Of a stretch of DNA of 64,000 bases, positions 12,501 to 24,500 are shown in pieces. The stretch's first letter is position 1, and each line of letters opens with the position of its first letter. The DNA is from CBDBJR01 sp965206445. Its GTDB lineage: Bacteria; Pseudomonadota; Gammaproteobacteria; Arenicellales; Poriferihabitantaceae. A program made the translations under genes and the position numbers. The notes under the pieces were generated by a model, which did no database searches, was not told where the DNA came from, and worked only from the letters and a program-made list of their open reading frames with translations. The DNA lies in assembly GCA_965206445.1 (NCBI GenBank), contig CBDBJR010000001.1, positions 558,001-622,000 of the forward strand, read 5' to 3'.

Positions 12501-15500
12501 CTGGCGGCGCCGGCTGACCAGCGCTGGCTGCTGGGCCGCCCCATCGAAACGATTCAACTGCCAGAGGCGACCGGGCTGACCGGCCCTGCGGCCTACACGC
12601 TGACCGGCCCCGGTGGCCGGCCGCTGCCGCCGGGGCTGCGCTTTACCGCCTTCGTCCGCGCGCTGTCCGGCACGCCGCTGCAGCGCGGCACCAGCACGCT
12701 GGTCTACACCGCGCGCGACAATGCCGGCGCGGTTGCGGTGTCGTTTGACGTCACTGTCGACGGGCTGGTGCTGGCGCCGCTGGCGCCGCTGCCGGTCTAT
12801 ATCGCCGGGCAGGCGATCACGCCGCTGACACTGCCGGCGGCCAGCGAAACCACCGGCGCGGTCACGTACACGCTGGGCGGTGACCCGCTGCCGCCGGGGC
12901 TGGTGTTTGATGCCGTCAGCCGCGTGCTGTCCGGTCGGCCGACCGCCGGCCGGCCGGCCCGGCTCGCGCTGACCTACACCGCCACCGACAGCATCTCCAC
13001 CGAGCGGCTTGCGTTCGGCCTGTCGGTCCGCGGGCCGCAGTTGGACGCCCCGCCCGATCAGCGCTACGTGGCGGGCCGCGAGATCCCGTTCCTCGAGCTG
13101 CCGGCCGCCACCGGCGTCGCCGACAGCGCCGTGCTCAGCTACACGCTGACCGACGCCGCCGGCACCGCCGTGGGCGAGTTGCTGCCGGGGCTGGTGTTGT
13201 CGACCGTGACGCCGGTGCCGACGCTGTCCGGCGTGACCACCGTGGTCGACACCGTCACGCTGACCTACGCGGTCACCGACGCCACCACCACCGGTCGCGC
13301 CAGCACGATCTTTACCGTCAGCGTCAGCGGCGCGCGGCTGCGCCCGCCGCCTGACGCCAGCTATCCGGCTGGCCTGCCCATCCGCCCGCTGACGCTGCCG
13401 CAGGCCACCGGTCTGGTCGGCGCGGCGACCTACACGCTGACCATCACCGGCGGCAGCGACTTCAGCGGCAGGACATTCGAAGACGCGCTACGGGGGCTGG
13501 TGTTTGATCCGGAAACCCGCGTGCTGTCCGGCACCCCGCTGTCCGGCAACGACGACCCGGTGATGATGGTCTACGCCGTAACCGACACCGTCGGCACCGT
13601 TTCGGTGCGGTTTCAGATTATCTTGACCGGCCTGGATGCGGGCCGAGCGACGATACCTGACGTTAGGCCTCGCACTGAGTCAACCACGACTCTGCTAGCG
13701 CTCACCAACGACCCCCGCCGCCGCGGCACGCTCAGCTACGGGTTGCTCGGCCCCGGCGGCGGCCCGCAGCCGCCGTGGGCGAGTTTTCGGCTGTCAGATG
13801 GCCAAATCTTCTTGACCTTATGCCCGTGCCCCTTCGTGGGCCCGACGACGCTGACCTATACCATCACCGACACCTTCACCGACACCTTCGGCGACGAAGT
13901 CGTCAGCGTCATCAAGCAGCCGCTTGAGTTCTCCGTCCTCGGCCTGGTGCCGAGCACCCCGGAGGATCAAAGCTGGCCGGCCGGCGTCGCCATTGACCCG
14001 GTGGTGCTGCCGGCGACCATCAACACCAACCTTGCAGACCAGGACGACCTCGAGGCGGTCTACACGCTGACCGGGCCGGACGGCATCCCGCTGGCGCAGG
14101 CGGTGCCGGGGCTGACGTTTGACCCCGAGACGCGCACGCTGTCCGGCCGGCCGACCACCATCGCCGAGCCGGTGACGCTGATCCACTCCACCACCGCCCT
14201 CGTTCGCATCGGCAATCTCCAACGGGAGTTCTTCGACACCGTGTCTGCCCGCTTCCGCGTCACCATCACCGGGCTGCGGCTGCCGACCCCGGCCGACCGG
14301 CATTATACGATTGGCGTGATCGACACGCTGACGTTGTCGGCGGCCACCGAGGCCACCGGCCCGGTGACCTACACGCTGACCGGGCCGGACGGCATCGACC
14401 TGGCCGCGGACGACAACGCGCTGGGGCTGGTGTTTGCGCCGGACGCGCGCACGTTGTCCGGCTTCCCGCTGGTTGCGGGCGCGCACACGCTGACCTACCG
14501 CGCGACCGACGATCGGGCCACCACCAGCACACAGTTCACCGTGTCGGCCGCCCTGACCGGGCCGCGGCTGGTCGCCCCGCCGCGGTCGGTCTGGCCGGCC
14601 GGCACGCCGGTCAATCAGGTGCTGCCGGCGGCCACCGACGTCACCGGCGCGGTCAGCTACTATCTGCTGCGCGCCGACGGCACCCCGCTGGCGCTGCCGG
14701 GGCTGACCTTCACCGCCGCCACGCGCACGCTGTCCGGCACCCCGACCAACGGTTTCGCTGACCCGGTCACGTTGTTGTATACCGCCGCCGACGACAGCGG
14801 CACCGCAACGGTCACGTTTGACGCGGTCATTTCCGGGCTGCGGTTGCGCGTCGCGGCGCCGCCGACCTTTGTGGTCGGCGTCGCCAACAGCGCATCGCTG
14901 CCGGCGGCCACCGGCGCCACCGGGCCGGTGGCCACCACGCTGACCGGCGCGGACGGTCAGCCGCTGAGTGAGCTGCTGCCCGGGCTGCGCTTTGACCCGG
15001 ACAGCCGCACCCTGTCCGGCACGCTGACCAACCGCCCGGCGCCCGGCGCGGACGGTGAATTGGCATTGGCTGCAACCGACCTGACCACCGTTGACGTGCC
15101 GCTGCGCTATACCGCCACCGACACCGTCAGCACCGCCACGACGATCTTTGCTACGCCCATCAGCGGGCTGCGGCTGCCGACTGCCGAGCCGCGTTTTCCG
15201 GCGGGCCGTCCGATCCCGTTTCGCAGCGTGCTGCCGGCGGGCGTTGCCACCGCCGGTTTTGGCCCGATCACCTACGCGCTGACCGGGCCGGCCGGCGGGC
15301 TGCCGTTTGGCCTGCGCTTTGACCCGACCAGCCGCGCCCTGCTCGGCACGCCGCCGGCCGTCGGCTCGGCGACGCTGACCTATACCGCCCGCAGCGTGCG
15401 CGGCGGCGTCACCAGTATGGCCACCACCACGCTTGACCTCACCATCACCGGCCCGCAGGTGACGGCGCCGGGCGATCAACGCTGGCCGGCCGGCGTCGCC

Positions 15501-18500
15501 ATCGCCGATCTGGTGTTGCCGGCCGCCGCCAACCCGACCGCCGCCACCCGCTACCGGCTGGCCGGCCCGGACATCGACACCCCGCTGGCGGACGCGGTGC
15601 CGGGGCTGACGTTTGACCCGGCCACGCACACACTGTCCGGCACCCCGACCACCCCCGCCGTGCCGGTGACGCTGCGCTACAGCGTCATCGACGACAGCGG
15701 CACCACGACGCACCGTTTCACCGTTACCATCGCCGGGCCGCGCGCGACGCCGGCGCTGGCCACGCTGGTTGCGGACGGCCTGACCCGGGTCGCCGGCGTG
15801 CCGACGCCGGCCGTGGCGCTGCCACCGGCCGCCGGCGTCAGCGCCGCCGCCGGCTACGCGCTGACCGCCGTCGACGGCGGTGCGCTGCCGCCCGGGCTGG
15901 GCTTCGACCCGGTCAGCCGGGTGCTGTCCGGCACCGTCAACACCCGCGCCCGCCCCGAGCGCGCGCAGGTGACCGCGCTGCGCTACACCGTCACCGACGC
16001 CGGCGTCGCGATCGATTTCGACTTCATGCTGACCGTTATCGGGCCGGGGCTGGTCGCGGTCGATGATCAGGCTTTCGTGGCCGGCGAGCCGGTCAACCTG
16101 ACCCTGCCGGCGGCCAGTCTGCCCGCCGCCATGGCCGACAGCATGGCCGACAGCATGGCCGCGCTCACCACCCGCTACACGTTGACCGACGCCGACGGCG
16201 GCGCGCCGGCGGTTGCGCTGCCGGGGCTGACGTTTGACCCGGCGACCCGCATCCTGTCCGGCAGCCCGGCGGGCGGCGCCGACCCGGTGACGCTGGTCTA
16301 CCGCGCCACCGAGAGCGGCACCACCGCGGACGGCGTCCCGTCGCGGGCGGTCTCGGTGCGGCGCTTTACCGTCACCGTCGCCGGGCCGCGGCTGTCCCCG
16401 CTGGGCGACCACCGCTTCACGCTCGGCGTCGCCATCACCCCGGTCACCCTGCCGCTGGCCACCGCCAGCTCCGCCCCGGCCTATACGCTGACCGGTCTGG
16501 CCGGCCTGCCGGTCAACCTGGTGCTGCCCGGGCTGGTGTTCGACCCGGCGACCCGCATCCTGTCCGGCACCCCGGGGCTGGTCGGCGCCGCCGTGTCGCT
16601 GGTCTACCGCGCCACCGACCGGGTCGGCAGCAGCCGCGCCCGGTTTGCGGTTGCAGTGCGCGCGGTCGGGCCGACGCTGGCCGCCCCGGGCAATCAGCGC
16701 TGGCCGGTTGGCCGCCCGATTACGCCGCTGACGCTGCCGGCGCCCACCAACCTCACCCCCGCGCCCGGCTTCCCCGTCATCGGCCTGGCCTTCAGCGACG
16801 GGGGGGGCAGCCGACCGCTGGCGGACGGCGTGCCGGGGCTGCGGTTTGACGCCGCCACCCGGGTGCTGTCCGGCACCCCGGAGCGGGCCGCCGACCCGGT
16901 CACGCTGGTCTACTCGCTGGTCGACGCCGCCGACGAACGCGCCGAGGTCTTGTTCGAGGTCACCATCTTCGGCCCGCGGCTGGCGGCGCCGGGCGCGCTG
17001 AATCTGGTGTCCGGCCGGCCGCTGGCGCCGCAGTTGCTGCCGGCGGCCAGCCACCTGACCGGCGCCGCCGTCATCACGCTGACCGGGCCGAATGGCCGCG
17101 ACCTGCGCGGGGTGCCGTGGCTGCGGTATGACCCGGCGACCCGCATCCTGACCGGCACGCCGCCCGCCGGCGCCGCTGCGGTCACGCTGACCTATACCGT
17201 GACCGACGACGTCAGCCGCGTCACCCATCAATTTGACGTCACCGTGGCCGGCCCGCAGCTGGCCGCGCCGGCCGGCCAGAGCTACCCGGTTGAGCAATCG
17301 ATTGCGGTGCTGACGCTGCCGGCCGCCGAGCATCTCGACCCCGGCGTCAGCGCCACCTACACGCTGACCGGGCCGGACGGTGCCGCGCTCGCGGCGAGCG
17401 TGCCGGGGCTGACGTTTGACCCCGAGATGCTCACGCTGACCGGCAGGCCGACCACGGTCGGCGACGCCGTGCTGACCTGGGCCGTCAGCACCGCCGACGT
17501 CGGCCACACGCAGGCCGTCTTTCATGTTGCCGTCACCCCGCCGGCGCCGCGGCTGAGTGCGCCCGACCGGGTCTTTGCGGTGGGCCGTGCGCTGGCGCTG
17601 ACGCTGCCAGCGGCCGTCGGCATCATCGGGTCGGCCCGCTACACGCTGGCCGGGCCGGCCGGCGCGTCGGTCAGCGCGCTGCTGCCGGGGCTGACGTTTG
17701 CGCCGGCCACGCGCACGCTGTCCGGCACGCCGCGGGCCGCCGTCGCGCCGCAGTTGCTGACCTACCGCGCGACCGACGATCAGGGCAGCGCCGTGGTGCG
17801 TTTCAGCGTGACCGTGGTCGGCCCCGGCCTGCCGTCGCTGGAGGCGGTGTCGTTTCCGGTCGGCCTGGCGGCCGAGCGGGTGCTGCCGCCGGCGATCGGC
17901 CCGATCGGCGCCACCACCTATACGCTGACCGGGCCGGACGACCAGGCGGTCGGCGCACTGCTGCCGGGGCTGACGTTTGCGCCGGCCACGCGCACGCTGT
18001 CCGGCACGCCGCGGGCCGCCGTCGCGCCGGTGCAGTTGACCTATACCGCCACCGACACCCGCGGCGTGATCACCGCCGGCATTGAGGTCACCGTCATCGG
18101 GCCGAGTCTGCGCCGGCTGGAAACGCTGACGCTGGGCCGCGGGCGCCCGTTCAGCCAGTCGCTGCCACCGGTCGACCACCCGACCGGCGGCGTGCGCTAC
18201 ACGCTGACCGGGCCGGCCGACGCCGACGGCAACCCGACCGCGCTGGCGCTGGCGGTGCCGGGGCTGGCGTTTGCCTCGTCCGGCCGGCTGCTGTCCGGCA
18301 CCCCGACCACCGACGGCGCCACCACGCTGACCTATACCGCGACCGACGCCGTCGGCACCACCGCGACCGCATTCCTGCTGCGCGTGACCGGCCCGCAGCT
18401 GACCGCGCCGGCGGCGCAGCGCTACACCGTTGACGTCGCCCTCCCCGCGCTGACGCTGCCCGCCGCCAGCAACACCGTCGGCACCCCGACCTACACGCTG

Positions 18501-21500
18501 AGCGGGCCGCTCGGCGCCAACGGCGTGCCGATCGCGCTGGCGGCGGCGGTGCCGGGGCTGACCTTTACGCCGGCCACGCGCACGCTGTCCGGCACGCCGC
18601 TCGCCGGCACCGGCACCGCGGTCACGCTGCGCTATGCGGTGGCCGACGGGTTGAGCGACGCCACGGCCGCTTTTGATGTCACCGTGGTCGGCCCGGCGCT
18701 GCGCTCGCCGGGCGATCAGATCTGGCCGGTCGGGCGGCCCATCGACCGGCTGCTGCTGCCGGCGGCGGATCACGTGCAGTTGCCGGCGCGCTACACGCTG
18801 ACCGTGGACGATGGTCGCGCGCTGGCGGTGGCGCTGCCGGGGCTGGTGTTTAACCCCGAAACCCGCGCGCTGACCGGCACCCCGAGCGTCGCCGTGGCGC
18901 CGCTGCGGCTGCGCTATCAGGTGGTGGACCGCACTGGCCGTGCGACGGTGCGCTTTTTGGTCACCGTCCCCGGGCCGACGCTGGCGCCGCCGGCCGAGCA
19001 GCGCTACGCGCTCAACGTCGCCATCCCCGCGCTGACGCTGCCCGCCGCCGCCGACCTGACCGGCGCGGCGACCTACACGCTGAGCGGGCCGGACGGTGCC
19101 GCGCTGGCGGCCGCTGTGCCGGGGCTGACGTTTACGCCGGCCACGCGGGTGCTGACCGGCCGGCCGACCACCGCGGGCCGGTCGTCGCTGGTCTATGCGG
19201 CCCGCGACGACGTCGGCACTGCGCGTGCCCGCTTTGATGTGACCGTCAATGTGCTGCGGCTGGCGGCGCCGCTGCCGCAGCGCTGGTCGGTGGGCCGGGC
19301 GATCCCGCCGCAGCGCCTGCCGCAGGCCACCGGCGGCGGCGTGCCGACCTATACGCTGACCGGCGGCGGCGACGTGGCGCTGGCGGCGGCGCTGCCGGGG
19401 CTGACGTTTGAGTCGGCGACGCGCACGCTGTCCGGCACGCCGACCACCGCCGCCGACCCGGTCACGCTGCACTACACCGCCACCGACGGGGTCAGCAGCG
19501 TGACGCAGACGTTTCTGTTCACCGTCACCGGGCTGCGGCTGCCGGCGCTGGCCGACCAACGCTGGCCGGCCGGGGTGCCGCTCGCGTTTGCGCTGCCGCC
19601 GGCCAGCGCTGTCAGTGGCATCGTCGACTACATGCTGATTGCCGCAGTGCGCCCGGCAGCGCCGGAAGACGGCATGGCGCCGCTGGTTGAGGTCGCGCTG
19701 GCGACCGCGCTGCCGGGGCTGCGGTTTGACAGCGACCTGCGTACGCTGACCGGCACCCCGACCGCGGCGACCGTCCGGCCGGTGCGGCTGACCTGGGTCG
19801 CCACCGACCGGAACCCCGACACCGGCCGGCAGACCGCCACCCGGGTGCACTTTGAGGTCAGCATCACCGGGCCGACGCTGACCGCGCCGGAGGCGCAGGT
19901 GTATCTGGCCGGGCGGCTGCTGCCGGCGCTGACGCTGCCGGCGGCCACCGCCGTCACCGGCAGCGTGCGCTACACGCTGAGCGGGCCGGCCGACGACGAC
20001 GGCAACCCGAGCGCGCTGGCGGACAGCGTGCCGGGGCTGGCGTTTGACGCCGACCGCCGCGTGCTGAGCGGCATCCCGACCACCGCCGCGGCGGTGACGC
20101 TGACCTACACCGCCGCCGACGCCGCCGGCCGCGTCAGCGTCAGCTTCGCGCTGACCGTGGTCGGGCCGCGGCTGGCGCTGTTGCCGGACCGCGCCTGGCA
20201 GCGCAACCGGATGCTGGGCGCGGTGGTGCTGCCGCCGGCCACCGGCGTCACCGACGCCGTCACCTACCGCCTGGCCGACGCGAATAATCGCAACGTGGCG
20301 CTGGCGGTGCCGGGGCTGACCTTCACCCCGGCCAGCCGCGCGCTGACCGGCCGGCCGAGCGTGGTCGGCGTCACCACGCTGACCTACACCGCCGCGACCG
20401 TCGACGCCGGCACCGCGACCGGCGTCTTTACCGTCACCGTCAGCGCCGGGCCGCAGTTGGCCGCGCTGGCGCCGCACGCCGTTGCGCTCGGCAGCCCGCT
20501 GGTGCCGTTGACGCTGCCGGCGGCCACCGACACGCTCGGCGCGCTGGCCACCACGCTGACCGGCCCCGCCGGCGCCGCGCTGGCGGCGCTGCTGCCGGGG
20601 CTGACGTTTGACGCCGCGGCGCTGACGCTGTCCGGCACCCCGACCGCGGTGACCGCCGCGCCGGTGCTGTTGACCTACCGCGTCACCGACGCCGTCGGCA
20701 GCGCGGCGCAGGCGTTTGCCGTCAGCGTCATCGGGCCGAGCCTGAGCGCGCCGGCCCCGCTGCCGGCTTATGTGCTCGGCACCGCCATCACGCCGTTGAC
20801 GCTGCCGACCACCGCCGCCGCGGGCGCCGACACCGTCTACGCGCTGAGCGCGGTGATTCCGGGGCTGACGTTTGACGCCGCGGCGCGCATCCTGTCCGGC
20901 ACCCCGACCGTCGCCGGCGTGACCACGCTGACCTACACCGCCACCGACCCGCCGACCGCCGCGCTGGCCGCGGCGACCGCCAGCGTCACGTTGGTGGTCA
21001 CCGTCACCGGCCCGATGCTGGACGCGCCGGCGGATCAGACCGGGCGCGTCAACGTCGCCATCGTGCCGCTGACGCTGCCGGCCGCCACCGGCACCAGCGG
21101 CACGCCGACTTATACGCTGACCGGCTCGGCGCTGACCGGCTCGGCCGGCGCCGACCTGGCCGCGGTGCTGCCGGGGCTGACGTTTGTGCCGGCCACGCGG
21201 GTGCTGTCCGGCCGGCCGACCATCGGCGCCGTGGTGACGCTGACCTATACCGTCACCGACGACCGCGGCCCGGTCAGTGTCCGTTTTGACGTCACCGTCG
21301 CCGGCCCGCAGTTGCGCGCCCCGGCGGCGCGGCGCTATGCCGCCGGCAGGCCGCTCGCCGGCGACCGGCTGGCGGCGGCCGACAACGACGACGGCGCGAC
21401 CACCTACGCGCTGTTCGGGCCGGGCGGGGTCGCGCTGACGGAGGCCCTCCCGGGGCTGACGTTTGATGCCGTGGAGCGCACCCTGTCCGGGGTGCCGGCG

Positions 21501-24500
21501 ACCGGCGCCGCGGTGACGCTGACCTATGTCGCCAGCGACGACGTCGGCACCGTCGCGCACCGCGTGGCGGTGACGGTCGACGGGCCACAGTTGCCGCTGC
21601 CGCCCAATCGCGCCTATGCCGCCGGCGTGGCGGTTGACCTCACGCTGCCGGCGGCCACCAACGACGGCGGCGCGACCGTCTACGCGCTGACCGGCGTCGG
21701 CGGCATCCCGGTGGCCGCGGCGCTCGCGGTGGAGGCGCTGACCTTTACCGCGGCCAGCCGCCGGCTGAGCGGGCAGCTGGTCGCGCTTGACGGCGACGGG
21801 GCCGCGAGTGTGACCGCCACGCTGGTCTATACCGCCACCGACGCCGCCGGCGTCGCCACGCAGCGCTTTACCATCAAGATTAACCCCACTGGCCCGACGC
21901 TGGCGTCACCCGGCAATCCGGTCTTTGCGGCCGGCAGTGCGCTGGCGCTGACGCTGCCGGTGGCCACCAACGCCGACACCACCGACGGCGCTGCGTTCAC
22001 GCTGGCCTATACGCTGACCGGGCCGGACGGCGACGTCGGCAGCGCGCTGCCGGGGCTGACGTTTGACCCCGGGGCGCGCATCCTGTCCGGCACCCCGACC
22101 ACCGGCGTCGGCCCGGTGCTGCTGACCTATACCGCCACCGAGCGCGGCGACGGCGGCGCCAGCGACGACAGCGGCAGCAGCACGGTGCGCTTTGCCGTCA
22201 CCATCAGCGGGCCGCGGCTGCCGTCGCCGGCGTCGGCGCGGGTGTTTACCGCCGGCACCGCCGTCAGCCTGACGCTGCCGGCGGCGACCAACGACGACGG
22301 CAGCATCGACTATGCGCTGACCACGGCGGACGGTGCGGCGCTGGCGACCGCGCTGCCGGGGCTGATGTTTGACCCGGCCACGCGCACGCTGTCCGGCACC
22401 CCGGCCGGCGGCGGCGACGCGGTCACGCTGCGCTACACCGCGACCGTCGCCGGCGGCACCGCCACGGCCCGGTTTGCCGCCACCGTCGCCGGGCCGTCGC
22501 TGGCCGCGCCGGGTACGCAGAACTTTTCGGCCGGCGTCGCGCTGCCGGTGCAGCCACCGCTGCCGGCGGCCGAGCGCAGCAGCGGCAGCGTGCGCTACAC
22601 GCTGACCGGGCCGGGCGGCAGCGCCCTGGCGCAGGCGGTGCCGGAGCTGGCGTTTGACCCGGACCGCCGCAGCCTGTCCGGCACCCCGACCAACGGCGGC
22701 AGCGTGCAGCTGACCTACCGCGCCAGCGACGACGTCGGCACCGCCACCGCCACGGTTACCGCCACCGTCACGGTCGGCCTGCCGCTGGCCCTGCCGTCGC
22801 TGGCCCGTTTGACGCCGATAGCCGGCCGGCCGGTGTTGCGGGTGCTGCCGCCGGCCACCAATGCCGACGGCGAGGTGGCCTACACGCTGACCGGCAACCT
22901 GCCCGCCGGGTTGACGTTTGACGTGCCCACCCGCGCCCTGTTCGGCACGCCGCTCTCTGGCACCTCAGAGAGGGCGCTGATCTACACCGCGACCGATAGC
23001 CGCGGCGCCGACGGCGCCACCTCGACCGGGTTTGCAATACGCATCCAGGGCCCGGTGCTGGCGGCAGTGGAGAATGTGCGATTTTTTGCCAACGTCATCG
23101 GCACCGAAACGCTGCCGACGGCCGGTGTCCCCAATAATGTTGACGTCACCACTACGCTGACCGGCCCGAACGGTGGCCCGCTGCCCGCCGGGCTGACGTT
23201 TGACCCGTCCTCCCAGCGGCTGAGCGGCAGACCGCTGGTCGCCGGCACCACGACGCTGACCTACACGGCCACTGCCCGGTTGCAGAGCGCCAGCAGCGAA
23301 ACAGCCACCGCCACGCGCATCTTCGACCTCGTGGTCGTCGGCCCGATGGTGGCGGTGGCCAATCAAAACTGGCCGTCTGGTGTGCCGATTGATCTGCTGC
23401 TGCCGATGGCCACGCCGAGCGAACCCGGGAGGGTGCTGGCCACCACGCTGACCGGCCCCAACGGCGCCGCGCTGGACGCGCTGCCGGGGCTGACGTTTGA
23501 CCCGGCGCTGACGTTTGACCCGGACAGCCGCCGGCTGACCGGCACGCCGGTCACGGCCGGCAGCACGGTGCTGAACTACATTATCCGCGAGTCGGCCCCC
23601 GGCTCGTTTGACGTTTTTACCGCCACGGTGCAGTTCACGGTCACCGTCGACGGCCTGCGGCTGCTGGGGATGCCGTCCGCGCAGACCTGGCCGGTGGGCC
23701 GCCCGATTGACGCGCTGGTGCTGCCGGCGGCCAGCCGCAGCGCCGCCGGCGGGCCGCCGCGCTATACGCTGACCGCCGCCGGCGGCAACGACCTGACGAC
23801 CGTCCTCCCGGGGCTGACGTTTGACCCGGACCGCCGCACGCTGTCCGGCACGCCGACCGTCGCCGCCGGCCCGGTGCTGCTGACCTACACCGCCACCGAC
23901 AGCGTCGGCCCGGCCATGGCCACGTTTGCCGTCACCATCAGCGGGCCGCGGCTGGGCGCGCTGCCGGATTTCAGCTATCCCGCCGGCGCCCCGATCCTCC
24001 CGCTGCCGCTGCCGGCGGCCACCGCCACCAGCGGCGACACCACGTATGCGCTGACCGGCGCCAATGGCGCCGACCTGGCGGCCGTGGCGCCGGGGCTGCG
24101 GTTCGACCCGGTGGCCCGCGTGCTGTCCGGCGCGCCACGGGTGCCGACGGTGCCCGACGCGCCGGTGCTGCTGACCTACCGCGTCAGCGACGACGTCAGC
24201 ACCACCAGCGTGTCGTTTGGCCTGGTCTTCACCCCGCCCATCCCGCCCGCGTTTCGGCTGGCGTCGCTGCCGGGCGACCTGATGCTGCCGTTCGGCCGAC
24301 CGCTGCCGCTCACGCGGCTGCCGGCGGCGTTCCGCGGCAGCCTGCCGGTGGACGCCACCTACGAACTGAGCGGCAGCTTGCCCAGGGGGCTGGCGTTCGA
24401 TGCCGCCAGCCGCACGCTGTTCGGTACGCCGCTCAGAGCCGATGCGAAGCCGAGGGATAACGCAACGACGCCGGAGGAGTCCACCCAGCTGACCTATACC

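Noticed and set aside
13818..21560. A 2,580-codon minus-strand reading frame, and others at 330-2438, 2547-4388, 10596-12557, 37785-39989, 44304-49082, 49380-52532, 57948-61415
   Set aside because: Same explanation; they only mirror the sense repeats (identical spacing of 315, 354 and 618 nt) and lack plausible start signals or domains.
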